A DNA stretch of 57,251 nucleotides from Symbiodinium natans (taxonomy: Eukaryota; Sar; Dinophyceae; Suessiales; Symbiodiniaceae), in NCBI GenBank assembly GCA_905221605.1, contig CAJNDS010000624.1, positions 867,001 to 924,251 of the forward strand. Direction: 5' to 3'. The number at the start of each line of letters is the position of its first letter. The stretch's first letter is position 1. Under the pieces are notes generated by a model. The model ran no database searches and was not told the DNA's origin. It saw only the letters and a list, made by a program, of their open reading frames with translations. Below, piece by piece: positions 45,808-56,404 of this stretch. Made by a program: the position numbers and the translations under genes.

Positions 45808-45837
45808 GAAGGGTTTAAGGGTTTAGGGTTTAGGGAG
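45808..45837 (+). repeat. Short telomere-like tract (TTTAGGG)n
   Basis: GGGTTTAAGGGTTTAGGGTT followed by TAGGGAG: about three and a half copies of a TTTAGGG unit, two of them perfect. It is interstitial, not at a contig end. Confidence 0.85.
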
Positions 45838-46741
45838 ACAGAGGGGCAATGCTGGCAGTCATCAAGTCCGGTTTCAAAAGGGAGACAAAGGGGACAGGTT
45901 GCTTGTTGCTTTGAAGAATCCTGTGGAACTGCCGCCCGTGAGTCAGGTCCCAAATGATTTTTGTGTGCGTCAAGGGGTGTGTCCAGAAGTGGCAAATGGT
46001 CGCCGGCGTCTCGGCTTTGGAGCGTAAGAAGGTGGAGGTGGTTACGGATTGCTGTCATGCAGACTCAGGGTCCCAAACGCGCCGGTCTTAACCTTCCAAA
46101 GCTTATACGACACATCCCTGCAGGGCGGCAGACTATGTCCAAAAGCGTGGGCGGCCGCCTGGGCTCAGCGTGGATAAAAGCGAAGTGCGGGCAGGGAACG
46201 GCATTTTTCTTTTAAGGAGAGGCCCTTTGCAAGGGAGCAGCGCCGCAGTATGACTAGTATGTTGCAACAAGGACGCTCTTCAGGTCTCCTGAAAGTGTTT
46301 TGGTGAATCAGACTAGTTACTCATGGATGGTTAGACTCCATGTGGCGCAACAAAATAACCTTCGTGAGCTGTCGACGGGAGCGTGGGCCATCTCGTAGCA
46401 GACAAGGAAGACCATTCTGCCAACTGCCTGCTTCTTGAAGAAGGCATGCGGTGAGGGTTAATCCCTTAAGAGGTTAAGGCGAGCAAGCCGCTCACCGAAG
46501 CCAGCTTCCGGCTTCCCGCATGTTTTAGCCCCACCACAGGCACAGGCATGTGGCAAAGCTGCTTCGGCTGAGGACGCGCAGCATGCAGGAAAAAAAACAA
46601 CCCAGGTACAAAAGCCTTATACTCTGCACCCTCGCAGCTCTAGATGCTCTATAGCAGAAGGGGCTTAGGGTCTACCGGACTCACGACTTTGCAGCACTGC
46701 CTACTCTGTGCTACGCGATCTCTACCCATCAGGAGCCATAT

Positions 46742-46802
46742 ATTCATACACATATACATATACATATATATATATACATATACATATGTGTGTGTGTGTA
46801 TT
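46742..46802. repeat. (ATACAT)n/(TG)n microsatellite
   Basis: CATATACATATACATATATA repeats followed by a TGTGTGTGTG run, which is strongly AT-biased. Short frames through it have no coding meaning. Confidence 0.95.
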
Positions 46803-46848
46803 AGCTTTTGTTCTGGACTCTTCTCTTTTTAAATGGGTTTCCCATGCT

Positions 46849-46873
46849 CGGCAAGCCGCTCCGCGGCTTGCCG
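46849..46873. repeat. Perfect GC-rich hairpin
   Basis: An 11-bp perfect inverted repeat, CGGCAAGCCGC and GCGGCTTGCCG, with a 3-nt TCC spacer. It could form a stable stem-loop on either strand. There is no T-run after it, and it is not in a context suggesting a bacterial terminator. Function unknown. Confidence 0.8.
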
Positions 46874-49800
46874 CGGGCGAAGAAGCGATGGCAGCTGGAG
46901 CTGGAGGGCGAGCTCGCCGCTCGGGCCAAGAAGAGTGTTTAGTTGAGGGCTTGGGAAGTAATGTTAGGTGGGGGCTACTTGGATTCAGCAAGGCTGGCGA
47001 CAGCGACGAGGCCATCCACTGCTGCAGCTTGCATATGGCCGAGGGATGCTGAGGGCATGCGCATGAGTCATTTCTTCAGCGGAGGATCTAAATTTGGGCA
47101 TGTTTTTCCGGACCTGCCTTTCTGCACTGTGGCCATGCTACTGATCCGGTCCGCAGCACCTTCTTGACCAGCAGCTGCCATGCACTTCGCCCCCACCCAG
47201 CCCCAGCAAGGTCTTCAGGGTTGTGAAGGTGAGCTCTCCAGCGTCCCGTCCCAACCTAAACTCGACAAGCAGCTCAGAGCTCCTCATGCTCTTCACGCGA
47301 CCTTTCGGGAAGCATTCTGTAAAGCTCGGACAAAGACTCTATCAGTGAAATGCAGAACCTCCGGGAACGCTCCAGCCATTCTTGCGCCTGGCGCGCCTGG
47401 CACCTGGCCGGTGCAGCCATATGCAGCCTAAGTTTCCTGGAGTCTTCTGAGTGCCAGGGGAGGACTTCAATCCTGTTATACTACGATTCAACAAAAGGAT
47501 CGTTCGAGCATATCAGTGTTCAGGCAACGCTGATGCAATATTAGCCCAGGCATCAACGCGCTGTGACAAAGCTGGATGGCGCTCTTCGGCATTGGCACCC
47601 TCCAAGTGGAGGCTTCTTGGAAACGGAGGATGCAGAGTTCTTAACAAGCAATGATCCTTTGACAACTAGGCCCGGACGAGATGTGACCCGGACCAGCTGA
47701 AGCCTTGCGGAAAGCCTTGCGGAAGCCTTGAGCCTAGATTCGCATGCTATAGAGCTCCCAACGGTGAAACGCCGAAGGCCATGCAAACTCTGCTAGGTGC
47801 GCGAGTGGTTCGCATCTCTCATCCCGCGTCGCTTTGCGCACCGGCAGATTGCACTGGGCGCGGCAGCAGCTGGGTTCGGATTTGGGGAGAGTTGCTTGCC
47901 GACGAGCGTTGGGCATTTCATATGTGATGTTGCTAGCGCTTGATGGGCAAAGCGCACCAAATAGCCTCAAGCAACCTGTGGAGGTGCGTACCTCCGAAAG
48001 CCTCGCCCACTAATCAGATTCAACACGGTTTGCATCCTGTTGTGCCCGTTACAGCATGTTGTGCATATGCAGGGCACCTTAAAGAACAAGAGGGCAAGTG
48101 AGAATTGGGACGATAGCTTCACCCAAGGGTAAAATCATCGACCTCCTCGAAGAAATCCTCAGAATTGGAAGGCCATTTGAACTTGTCCCGCACCTTATTG
48201 GGGAGTTGTTTTTTTCGGTTCATCTCCCCTTGGCATGAGCCAAAGCTTTTGGGCCAGAACCATGGCTGAAGTCCAATCAGGGTTGCTACTGGCACACATC
48301 TGTGCATGATCGGCTCGCGTTACAACCTCACGGCCTCGCAGCGTGACAGCTTGTGATGCTTCAGACCTAGGCCGTTTGACTAGCACAAGCGCTCAAAGCT
48401 TCTCAAGTACCACAGTACCAAAGCGCCTGACGACAGGGTCGGCTCTCCAACCTGCGCCCAGCGCCAAACGTGGACGCGGAAGATAATGACGGCGGGAGAA
48501 GTGGAGAGGGGCTTAGGGGATTGAGGTCCACGTGGCTTTGCTTGTTGGGTGGGTATTCTTCAGAAGTGGGCTGTTTCACCCTTATTGTTTTTGGAGTTGA
48601 AAGTCCCCTCATGGATGCGGTAGCTGGCAAAGGCAAGTCTTCTTTCATTCAGAGCAGTCTAGCAGAGTCTAGCCTAGCTGGACTGTTGGAGCTTCGATCC
48701 CGGGAACAGTCTCGCCGGTGGCAAGTTGGAAAGGCCTTCAACACCTTCGTGGTGTGGGCGGCAGCGCAGAAACAGAGGTGAGCAGCCTAGCACGACAAAC
48801 CTGTCGCAGGGTCCCCTGTGCTAGGATTGGGGGTGTCAGGCTTCCGCATCAAAACTACAGGTTAGACAGCGCATGTGAATATTCATTTTTTGATTACTAG
48901 GACCACAACATTCTGCTGCAGCCTGCACCGAGCATGTAGCCTTAAAATACCGCGGGAAACCCCCAAAAAGCTGAAGAGCCTGAAGCCGCAGCAACGGGGA
49001 TCAGGAAAGTGGCGCGGGACCCTTAATCGCCTGGGCCAAACTGAGCAACAAGGCAAGACAGTTCTTCTCTTGAGGCTTTTGATTTGTACTGGCTCAGGGC
49101 GCAAGTGATTCTTGGAAGGGGTCAGGAACCGCAAAACAAAGTCAGGAACGGCACTGTCGAGTTCGGCGGGTACGGCAACACCGGTCCCGGGGGAGTGGCG
49201 TTTCTGTGGGCGCACCAGGCCGGCTGCGATGGCTCGTGGGTCTCAGTCCAGAAGGATCTGCCTGTCTAAGTGGTATCGCCTGCTTTCCTGCCTTGCTGAT
49301 AATCTATAAATTTAACGAAGGTTACTGGCAGAAGGCTCTGAGTATCCATGAGTCATGCTTCTGAGGAGTTTATCGATGTCGTAGTTATCATTGTTACTAC
49401 TGGTACATTCGCAGTGCGTCCGCATGGCAAAGGGCTCAAAAAATGCGAATTCCAACAGGGTCAACACGTATTTAACACATGCAATGCGTACACAAAGTGA
49501 GCATTCCAGTGCCTGGGCTTTTATCCTGGCAGCATCGTTGCAGGCCAGTTGCAAAAACACACGTGCTGAACACGCATTCAACCTCGCAACCGTTGCGTTG
49601 CAAGCACGACACAGCCGGCCTGTCGACCTTAGGTGGGTGAGGAGCTGATCTATGCCCTCGACTGGGAGAGCCCCGGTCAAGATGATTTCACACGTGATTC
49701 CTAAGGCTCATGGGTTGTAAGGAAGTATCTTTGCGATGCGGTTCGCCCAGCTGTGCAGAAGGGAAAGCCAGAACTAGAACTCCTCAGCCTCTTGGAAGCA

Positions 49801-51261
49801 TCATTCGATCATTCGTGATTTTGGCTTTCTGCATCCCAGAACTGATAAGAGATCTGGCTTCCTACTTGGGATTTTGCAGGGATGCGCTGGAAGGCCTTGA
49901 AGCGTAAACATGGGGTTGAACAGGATGATAGAGGGGCTTTGATTGTAGCATAGGACAGAGAGAGTCCAGGGGCACGCTCTGCGCGGGGGAGGGGGTGACC
50001 CCTTCTGATGCCCCACAAAGAAAGAAACAGAGATAGAATGTTAGTCTATGCGTGTGGTCCAGATCTCACCATCACATCGCAAAAACTAATGGCCCTTTAA
50101 ACTAGCGTGTTTCAAAGCATTTTTATCCCTTGTCATTCCACCCTCAAAGCAATACTTGGGGGTCTCTGGTTCAGAAGTTCACCACTGGGCCTCGGCCGAG
50201 GGCGGAGCTTCTTTGCCATGGCAAGTCACAGCTGGACATGATCGGAGGCCAGTTCCTGGAGAATCTCAAATCGTTACATCCGTTGCATCCTAGTACAGTC
50301 CTCCGAAATTGTGTTTGAGATGATCGAAGTTGCCTAGGAGGGTCAAGAATTGATGCGGTGCCCAGTGATTGTGTTAGGTTTGCTATATCCTGAATCTCCA
50401 TGCAGCATTAATACTAATTCGTAAAGAAACGAATGGTTGGAGAAGAGAGCTGTTGGACTCGTGTGGGCAAGGTTCCCTTGGTTTCCACTGCAGTCTCGCC
50501 TTAACAATTGAAACAGATTCACACCTGACCCAAGCTGTGCTAGTTCAAAAAGTCTCTGAGCTGTGAAGTTTCTGTGAAGCCCGGCGCCGGCTGAGCACCC
50601 CATAGGCCATAGGCCAGACGTGCGAGTTGAGACCCACAAGCCTCTAAAGGTGCTTAAGCTGGTCAGTGCTTGAAAGCCCCGCAGAAAGCTTGAGTGCAGC
50701 TGGGGATTGGAGGGTAAAAATAAGCTCTGTAAACACTCCGCGTGGTATTCATCACCAGCAACAGGAGAAAGATGATTGGGACTGATGTAATGAACATTGG
50801 CTTTTGGGGACAGGTGCCTTCATTGGTATTGCTCGGCTGCAGTCCATATGGCCGTGGCCTCTTGTCTTTGAATGGATTCCACTTTCCCCAAAGCAACAGC
50901 AACAAGAGTAATTACTTCCCGGGTCGTGTGAGTGGGCAACTCACTTCCCGTATTTCGCCACATCGGCACCATTGTTCAACAATGTGCAGCATGCCAAAGC
51001 TGGGCCGGCGACCTTCCAACCGAAATAAACGAGTTCTAGGCAAATGTCGGGTCAGAAATACCCTGAATTGACTTGCATAGATCTCATTAGCTTGCTTGGG
51101 GAACATAGCGCTTGAAGGCTTAAGCAACCCCAGGCTCGTGGATTGCTCTGCAGCAGCCACGTATGCAAAGGCCTGGCCATTTGCAAGAAGTAGAGCTTGG
51201 AGTGCTTCATGTCCTGACGGGCGAAGAGTCGGCCTTTGCATTTTTACGAAGTTGCCAGCTG

Positions 51262-51338
51262 AGTGATGTGATGATGTGATGTGATGTGATGTGATGTGAT
51301 GTGATGTGATGTGATGTGATGTGATGTGATGTGATGTG
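51262..51338. repeat. Pentanucleotide array (GTGAT)n
   Basis: About 15 copies of GTGAT with one early slip (GATGATG). On the other strand this is (ATCAC)n, which explains the Thr-Ser-His-His string in a - strand frame of 201 codons that is not a gene. Confidence 0.97.
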
Positions 51339-52577
51339 TTCGCGTGGTCGTGGTCAGAACTTTGCCCCAGGACTCCACAACCAGGGAAGCAGTCCGCCTG
51401 AGACCCCGAACAAGGCAATTCCGGTAGCAGCCAGGCTCCGAAAGCTGTAAGTACCCAAAGAACGTGCAATGACGTCAAATTGTTGCGAACCCTGCAAGAA
51501 CTCGCACGGTTTGCCACTGGTCTTTTAACATGTCGTGAGGCTTCTTCTATGGCTCAACTGCAAATCCAGTTCAGAGCATGTGCCAGGTACCGGCAGTAAT
51601 TCCGCACTCGGTTCTGTTCAAAGCAAGCCCCTCGGAGGCCATTTGTAACTGTTCTCAGTCGTCTCAAAATGCTTCTTCGGGGTGAGGGAAAAAGGGTTCC
51701 GAGGCCAGGACATGGATCGGCAGATATCTCCTACTCGGTCCTACTCATGGTGCTCATGGGCTTTGTGGCCACAAATTGTTGCGTTCTTCCAGTGTTCTTC
51801 CATTTCTCGGCGAGGGCCGTACTTGTCACGGGCTTTTGGCAGAGTATCTCGTGAACCGCTGCTCCACCCAAGGAGAACACAGTGAGCTAAGTTCCGCGCA
51901 CGCCACTCAGCCCAGGGTGAATCCCCAAACCTCTTCAGTTTCAACTCTTGGGAGTGGAGGTGCTCCTCTACCTGCTAGAAAGTCTGGAGGAAGAAGATCC
52001 CCTCATGGTGGAGGTGGGTGTGGACGTAGGCGCTCTGGGGAAGGGGAGCATGGGAGAGGAGAGACCTGACAACAAGTGCTCCTGAGGCATCTGAGTCGAA
52101 AACACAATAGCCATGGGTCAGAAACGCCCGAACCCAAGTGCCAACTTGGGGTACCCAAACTTTGGACACTGTTTGCTTAAAGAGAAAACCTTGGTCCGAC
52201 GCGTAGGCCCTTGTTTGGGGGTGTTGTGTCATCGGCTGGACAGCATGAATGGAGCGCTACCTACAACCCAAACAATTTCTACAGGTTGTGCGTTCCTTTG
52301 TCGGGTCAACTTATTGGAGGGATTTGGGGGGGTTTTACGAGCCACTCGAAGGGTCTGTTCAAGGATGTTGGGTGTTTGGGGTCAGGGTTTACTATTGCGG
52401 ATGCCCGCATATGTGGGGCGCTTTCATTTGTTGTGCTTCTGCTGTTGCCTTATTTGCCATGTTGACGACTGTTTCTTTTGCACATTTGATCGACAAAGCT
52501 TGAGAAGTCCAGGGCGGGGCTAAGCAATTGCATGTTTTGTGCGCTGGTTGCCACGTAACATGAGATCTAGTAGCATC

Positions 52578-52601
52578 TCCTTCTTCTTCTTCTTCTTCTT
52601 C

Positions 52602-52638
<37 letters not shown>

Positions 52639-52768
52639 GGTTGTGGTTGTGGTTGTGGTTGTGGTTGTGGGTGTTGCTGTTGCTGTTGCTTGTTGCTTGT
52701 TGCTTGTTGGTTGTTGCTTGTTGCTTGTTGTTTGTTGTTTGTTGTTTGTTGTTTGTTGTTGTTGTTGT
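52578..52768. repeat. Compound (CTT)/(GTT)/(GTGGTT)/(GCTTGTT) array
   Basis: About 190 nt of successive simple repeats: CTT, then GTT, then GTGGTT, then TTGCTTG and TTGTTTG units. The ordered conversion of one unit into the next suggests stepwise slippage. It lies 300 nt upstream of the intronless gene. Confidence 0.95.
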
Positions 52769-53068
52769 ACTCCTCAGTCTTGTGTCCTCTTTCCCATCAA
52801 AAGTGGGTTTTCAGCGGGCCCAGGCCACAAGAGATTCAGGCTCATGCTAGGTACCAGATCCTGATGCTAGCTAGCTTGGTATTCTAACACATCCGGTGAG
52901 GGCATCGCTCTGAGAGAATCTGGTCTTGATCCATAAGAGCCTAGAAGAGTCGTGCGGTAGGGTTCCCTCCGCACTTTTGCCGCGTCTTTGGAACATGCTT
53001 GGTCGTCCTTGTCATTCTCCACTTTGCCGACTCGATTCGAACACAAAAGTCTCACGGCCAGACGCGCC

Positions 53069-53992
53069 ATGGTAATGCAGTTTGCTAAGATCTTGAACTT
53101 GTTCTTCGTGTATGCTGTCGCTTTCCGGCAAGAGAATCGTGATGGTGAGCTTGTCACTGATGGTGCAAGCTCGCAGGGACAGGGCAATGAGACAGTTGCA
53201 GGGCCCTGCATGTATTTCGTGAACAAGGCCAACTTCCCTGTGGCAGTGTCCTTAGAGCAGGTCGGTCCTCTGCACTATGTCAATGTCCTGGAACCTGGGC
53301 AGCGATGGCGTGCCTATTGTGGAGTTGTGTGGTTCACCGTGAGGGCGCAAGCGAACTTTGGCAGGGCCGAGCTCTTCAACGGCTGGAGTGTGGCGGAGCC
53401 GATCGTTGGTGTGGTTGGTGACACTGCTCTGGCTGCGATCACGGCTGGTGCCAGTGCTGTCACTAAGCTAGCGACGAAGCTAGTGACTAAGCTGAGCGAG
53501 AAAACGGTGGAGTCTGTCCTGGAGCACGGTGTGGGACTCAAGCACGGTGTCTATGCAAATGGCAAGGTCTTTCATGTCACCGGCCACTTCCGTGTCGACA
53601 GGGTCGAATCCTCGGGCGAACTCGTTGGCTCCATGGATCAAGCAGTTGGGCTGAAGCAGGTGGAATGCCAGCTAGGCTGCAGCAAGTGTGGCTACAACTG
53701 GTATCAGAGTCAATGGCAAAACGGTTCGCCCTCTCATGATTTCCACAAGTACTGTGGATGTTGTGGAGGATCCCAGGCTCAGCAAGACGACTGCAAAGAA
53801 GTTTGCGCAGGAGCAGCAGGGCTGATCTCTCGACCCACTTGCGAACTTGGCTGCGAGGGAGGCTGCGGCTACAACTGGTACCAGGAGAATTGGAAGGATA
53901 ACCATCCCACCGAACACTACTACAAGTACTGTGATTGTTGCGGGGGGTCCCAAGCCCAGCAGAATGTTTGCAAGGCCGCTTGCACGTCCTGA
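53069..53992 (+). CDS. Intronless gene for probable secreted protein with two 8-Cys modules
   Basis: An uninterrupted frame ending in TGA at 53990-53992. The upstream ATG at 52988 would add 27 residues, but the ATG at 53069 places a hydrophobic stretch (ILNLFFVYAVAF) directly behind a short basic head, as a signal peptide should, so I prefer it (307 residues). Numbering from 53069: about 47-94 is a beta-rich segment (YFVNKANFPVAVSLE, then LEPGQRW and VVWFTV) loosely reminiscent of the VHL beta domain. About 120-145 is an Ala/Thr/Val-rich helix. Two tandem modules at 200-246 and 258-305 share GYNWYQ..W and KYC.CCGGSQAQQ. Each has eight Cys in nearly identical spacing: C-x3-C-x2/3-C-x21-C-x-C-C-x9-C-x3-C. 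The even Cys count suggests disulphides outside the cytosol. I recognise no named family. Lack of introns contrasts with its neighbours. Confidence 0.85.
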   Translation: MVMQFAKILNLFFVYAVAFRQENRDGELVTDGASSQGQGNETVAGPCMYFVNKANFPVAVSLEQVGPLHYVNVLEPGQRWRAYCGVVWFTVRAQANFGRAELFNGWSVAEPIVGVVGDTALAAITAGASAVTKLATKLVTKLSEKTVESVLEHGVGLKHGVYANGKVFHVTGHFRVDRVESSGELVGSMDQAVGLKQVECQLGCSKCGYNWYQSQWQNGSPSHDFHKYCGCCGGSQAQQDDCKEVCAGAAGLISRPTCELGCEGGCGYNWYQENWKDNHPTEHYYKYCDCCGGSQAQQNVCKAACTS

Positions 53993-54171
53993 GCGGGAGG
54001 CTCGGACGGTGGCCTCGGCTTGTCGGCGTCTCGCAAGCCTCGCGCCTTTTGTCTATAGAAAGCATTGGGTTTAGCCTTCTGTTCAGTGGGATCCGGCCAA
54101 AGAGCCCCAAACCGCCGAAGACCACGCGGCCAGGATTCGTAAAAGTGGCGTGTTTGGGAATCGAGGCTCCT

Positions 54172-54186
54172 TACCCTAAACCCTAG
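54172..54186. repeat. Telomere-like remnant
   Basis: TTACCCTAAACCCTAG, two copies of CCCTAAA, about 180 nt downstream of the stop codon of the intronless gene. Confidence 0.7.
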
Positions 54187-54351
54187 CGGCCCCAGCCGCT
54201 GACAAGAATTTTCCCCAGCCATGTGGCACCACCTTGAAATTAGGGACCCCTGCAGAGCCTGAAAGGGCGTAGTTTTTAGGTTAGGATTTGGGAATCCCGC
54301 TGTTCGGAAACATGTTAAAGTGTCCGGCAATTTACAGACGCCTGGTTGCAA

Positions 54352-54432
54352 AGGGGTTTTAGGGTTTAAGGGTGGAAGGGCTTAAGGGCGGTTTTGGGTT
54401 TCCTGGTTTTGAGGTTCGGGGTTTAGGATTGT
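54352..54432 (+). repeat. Degenerate TTTAGGG-like tract
   Basis: GGGGTTTTAGGGTTTAAGGG, then GGTTTTGGGTTTCC, then GGTTCGGGGTTTAGGATTGT: decayed TTTAGGG copies over about 80 nt. It has the opposite orientation to the CCCTAAA remnant at 54172. Confidence 0.75.
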
Positions 54433-56275
54433 AGAGTTTATTCCTGTTTTCCTCTAGTTCTTCCTTTTTGTCTTCGGACTCGGTCCACCAGTTTTCGGTT
54501 TATTTTGCCGACTCGACGGTCACCCTACTAGAGGGTGATGCCTAGGTAAGCTCGAAACATGAGTTCACATTGCATGTGTTTTGTGAGAGGCCCACCGCAA
54601 TTACAAGATAAAATAGTACTCGAAAAGCCAAAGCTGCGCACCTCGCCCTCAGCCAAGAGACAGCAAGCTGCTTTGCAGGGCAGACGTCGGAGTTCCTGTT
54701 GGATGCCATGCCAAATCTCACATTGCTGCCGGCCGGCATGGCTTTCCTGAGACTGGGCGCCCCAAAAACAATCCGAAAACTCAAATTAAGGCATCTCCTT
54801 CAACCGAGTTGAAACATGAATGAATCCCGGCATCCCCCCCCTCCCTTCTTAACTTAAGGTTGTATTGGGGACATCATTGGACCAAGGCTCGGTGTGGATC
54901 CCTACCCGGGCATCTACAACCAGCAGAGGCCTCGCTTTAAAAACAAAATGCATCTCAACATCAACATGCATCCGCTAAAAAACAACGCGGAAGCATTTCG
55001 CAGAAGATAACTAAAGAGGGCGGAAGCTTGTCATCTGGACCCCAGAACACGCCAGACGCAGCGCAGACTCAAGCGCGAGATAGGAAGTGCAGTCTGCGGT
55101 GAACTAATCCAGGCTGAGTGGCGTATCAAAACAAACATCCAGCATCAGAACAAAGGAGCAGCGAGCGCCGGGACAAGATGGGAGGTGAGGAAGCCTTCAG
55201 CCCCTTGGCGATGCTTGTGGCTGCCTATGGTGCTTTGTAATACTTGAGAAGCCTCTTTGGCACCAAAGAAAGATGCAAAACTCGACGCGGCTCTTGCGAG
55301 GCTCAAATCAAATCGGCTGTGAAATACCGAGAGACGGGAGGGACAGTGGATGTTTCACCCCAACACCCCAAGCCATTTACGCCAAGAGGCGAAGCCTTGG
55401 CTCGCTACGAGCGGTTTCCATCACGAGCACGCCTGTGGCGAGAGGCAGGTTGCATCACAAGTTGTAAGCGAAGTAAGCGAATCACTTAGTTATGACCTTC
55501 AGGACACTGGCGGATAACCCAAGTTTTGTTCGTTTGGATTGCGGCTGCATGACGAAGGCGCATGGCCATCGTACCCAAAAGGCGTAGCCACAAGGTGAGG
55601 AAAGACCCTAGGCAAGGTTGACATGAATCGTTGCAGGAACCGTGCCTTTTTGATAGCCTGTCGTCTTCGAGTTTGCTCGCTCATGACTTCGCACAGTTGC
55701 AGAGCAACAGAAGCCTGGGTGCACACGCTGAGGCATCAGCAACTGCGGCCGCCAAATGGGACCAGGAAAAGGCATCCCGAGCATTTTCCGAGCATTTCTC
55801 TGGGATTCTTGTGCAAGCAGGGCTTAGGGTGGCGAGATTGGAAACTTGGAAACTTAGACATAGCCTGCACGTTGCTTGGGGGGAGCCCTGAGGCTAGTGA
55901 CCAACTAGTGGAGATCGTGCAAAGCAGAGTCCTGTGAAGTTGCTAGATTCCATGTCAGTTGCCGAGCCTTGTCTTCGTCGATGGCGAGCATGATTTTGAG
56001 CTGCTGGGTGGACTTGGATCTTCTCTTGGACGTCTGCGATCTTTCGTCACAGCCAGAGCGAATGATAACACATAGGGGTGTGAGTTGGAGCCAGGCTTTC
56101 GGGTTTTTCAAAAGGCGATCCAGGCAACATTGATTGACTTCCTGCGCTGAGAACCCCCCAGCGCAGCTACTCGCGAAGCTGATGTAGGAAAGTGGACGAG
56201 ACCGCAGCACCCGAGGGCTGCAGGGACGACAGCTTTCGGTTGACCTCCCGTGGTCCAGGGGGGATTACAGAAGGC

Positions 56276-56404
56276 ACTTGGAGGTTCATGGAACGTACTA
56301 ACCAATTCGAACTGTATTATAACCCACTTATCAGCCCCTTAAGTGCCCTAATAGGGCTAGAAGTACAGTTATACTTGGTTAATAAGTACCACGAACCTCC
56401 AAGT
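56276..56404. repeat. 129-nt imperfect inverted repeat (foldback)
   Basis: The left arm starts ACTTGGAGGTTCATGGAACG and the right arm ends GTACCACGAACCTCCAAGT. The arms pair over about 45 nt with scattered mismatches (further paired blocks are TAACCAA with TTGGTTA, and AACTGTA with TACAGTT), around a loop near CCCCTTAAGTGCCC. No clear target-site duplication is seen. It could be a small foldback element or MITE, or the template of a hairpin RNA. Confidence 0.8.

Larger units (their letters stand above)
44599..53068. other. Unassigned region downstream of the M16 gene
   Basis: Coding-like fragments exist on the + strand: about 44761-44850 (VLSHKEQEAVAKLDPPFKAL), 45032-45132 (DVDAFVATLGAAGGFAEL, then TGA), 45415-45546 (YLINADDMLPGKRLRVIRV, then TGA), 49135-49268 (NGTVEFGGYGNTGPGGVAFL, then TAA) and 52380-52500 (a hydrophobic stretch ending AFAHLIDKA-like). 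I recognise no family in any of them and cannot phase them together. The first two might be terminal M16 exons. The rest holds repeats listed separately and otherwise nothing I can support. Confidence 0.3.

Noticed and set aside
46849-46873. Bacterial-type intrinsic terminator
   Set aside because: Perfect GC-rich stem but no following T-run, and the context is eukaryotic.
49130-49270. Pectinesterase-like fragment (YGNTGPGG)
   Set aside because: One short motif only; no other conserved segments of that family nearby, and the match to the family's Y.NTGPG could be chance.
50912-51517. 201-codon - strand frame
   Set aside because: Crosses the (GTGAT)n array (Thr-Ser-His-His repeats) and has no recognisable domain on either side.
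53577-54125. 182-codon - strand frame
   Set aside because: Antisense shadow of the intronless secreted-protein gene, whose + frame has the signal sequence and regular Cys pattern.
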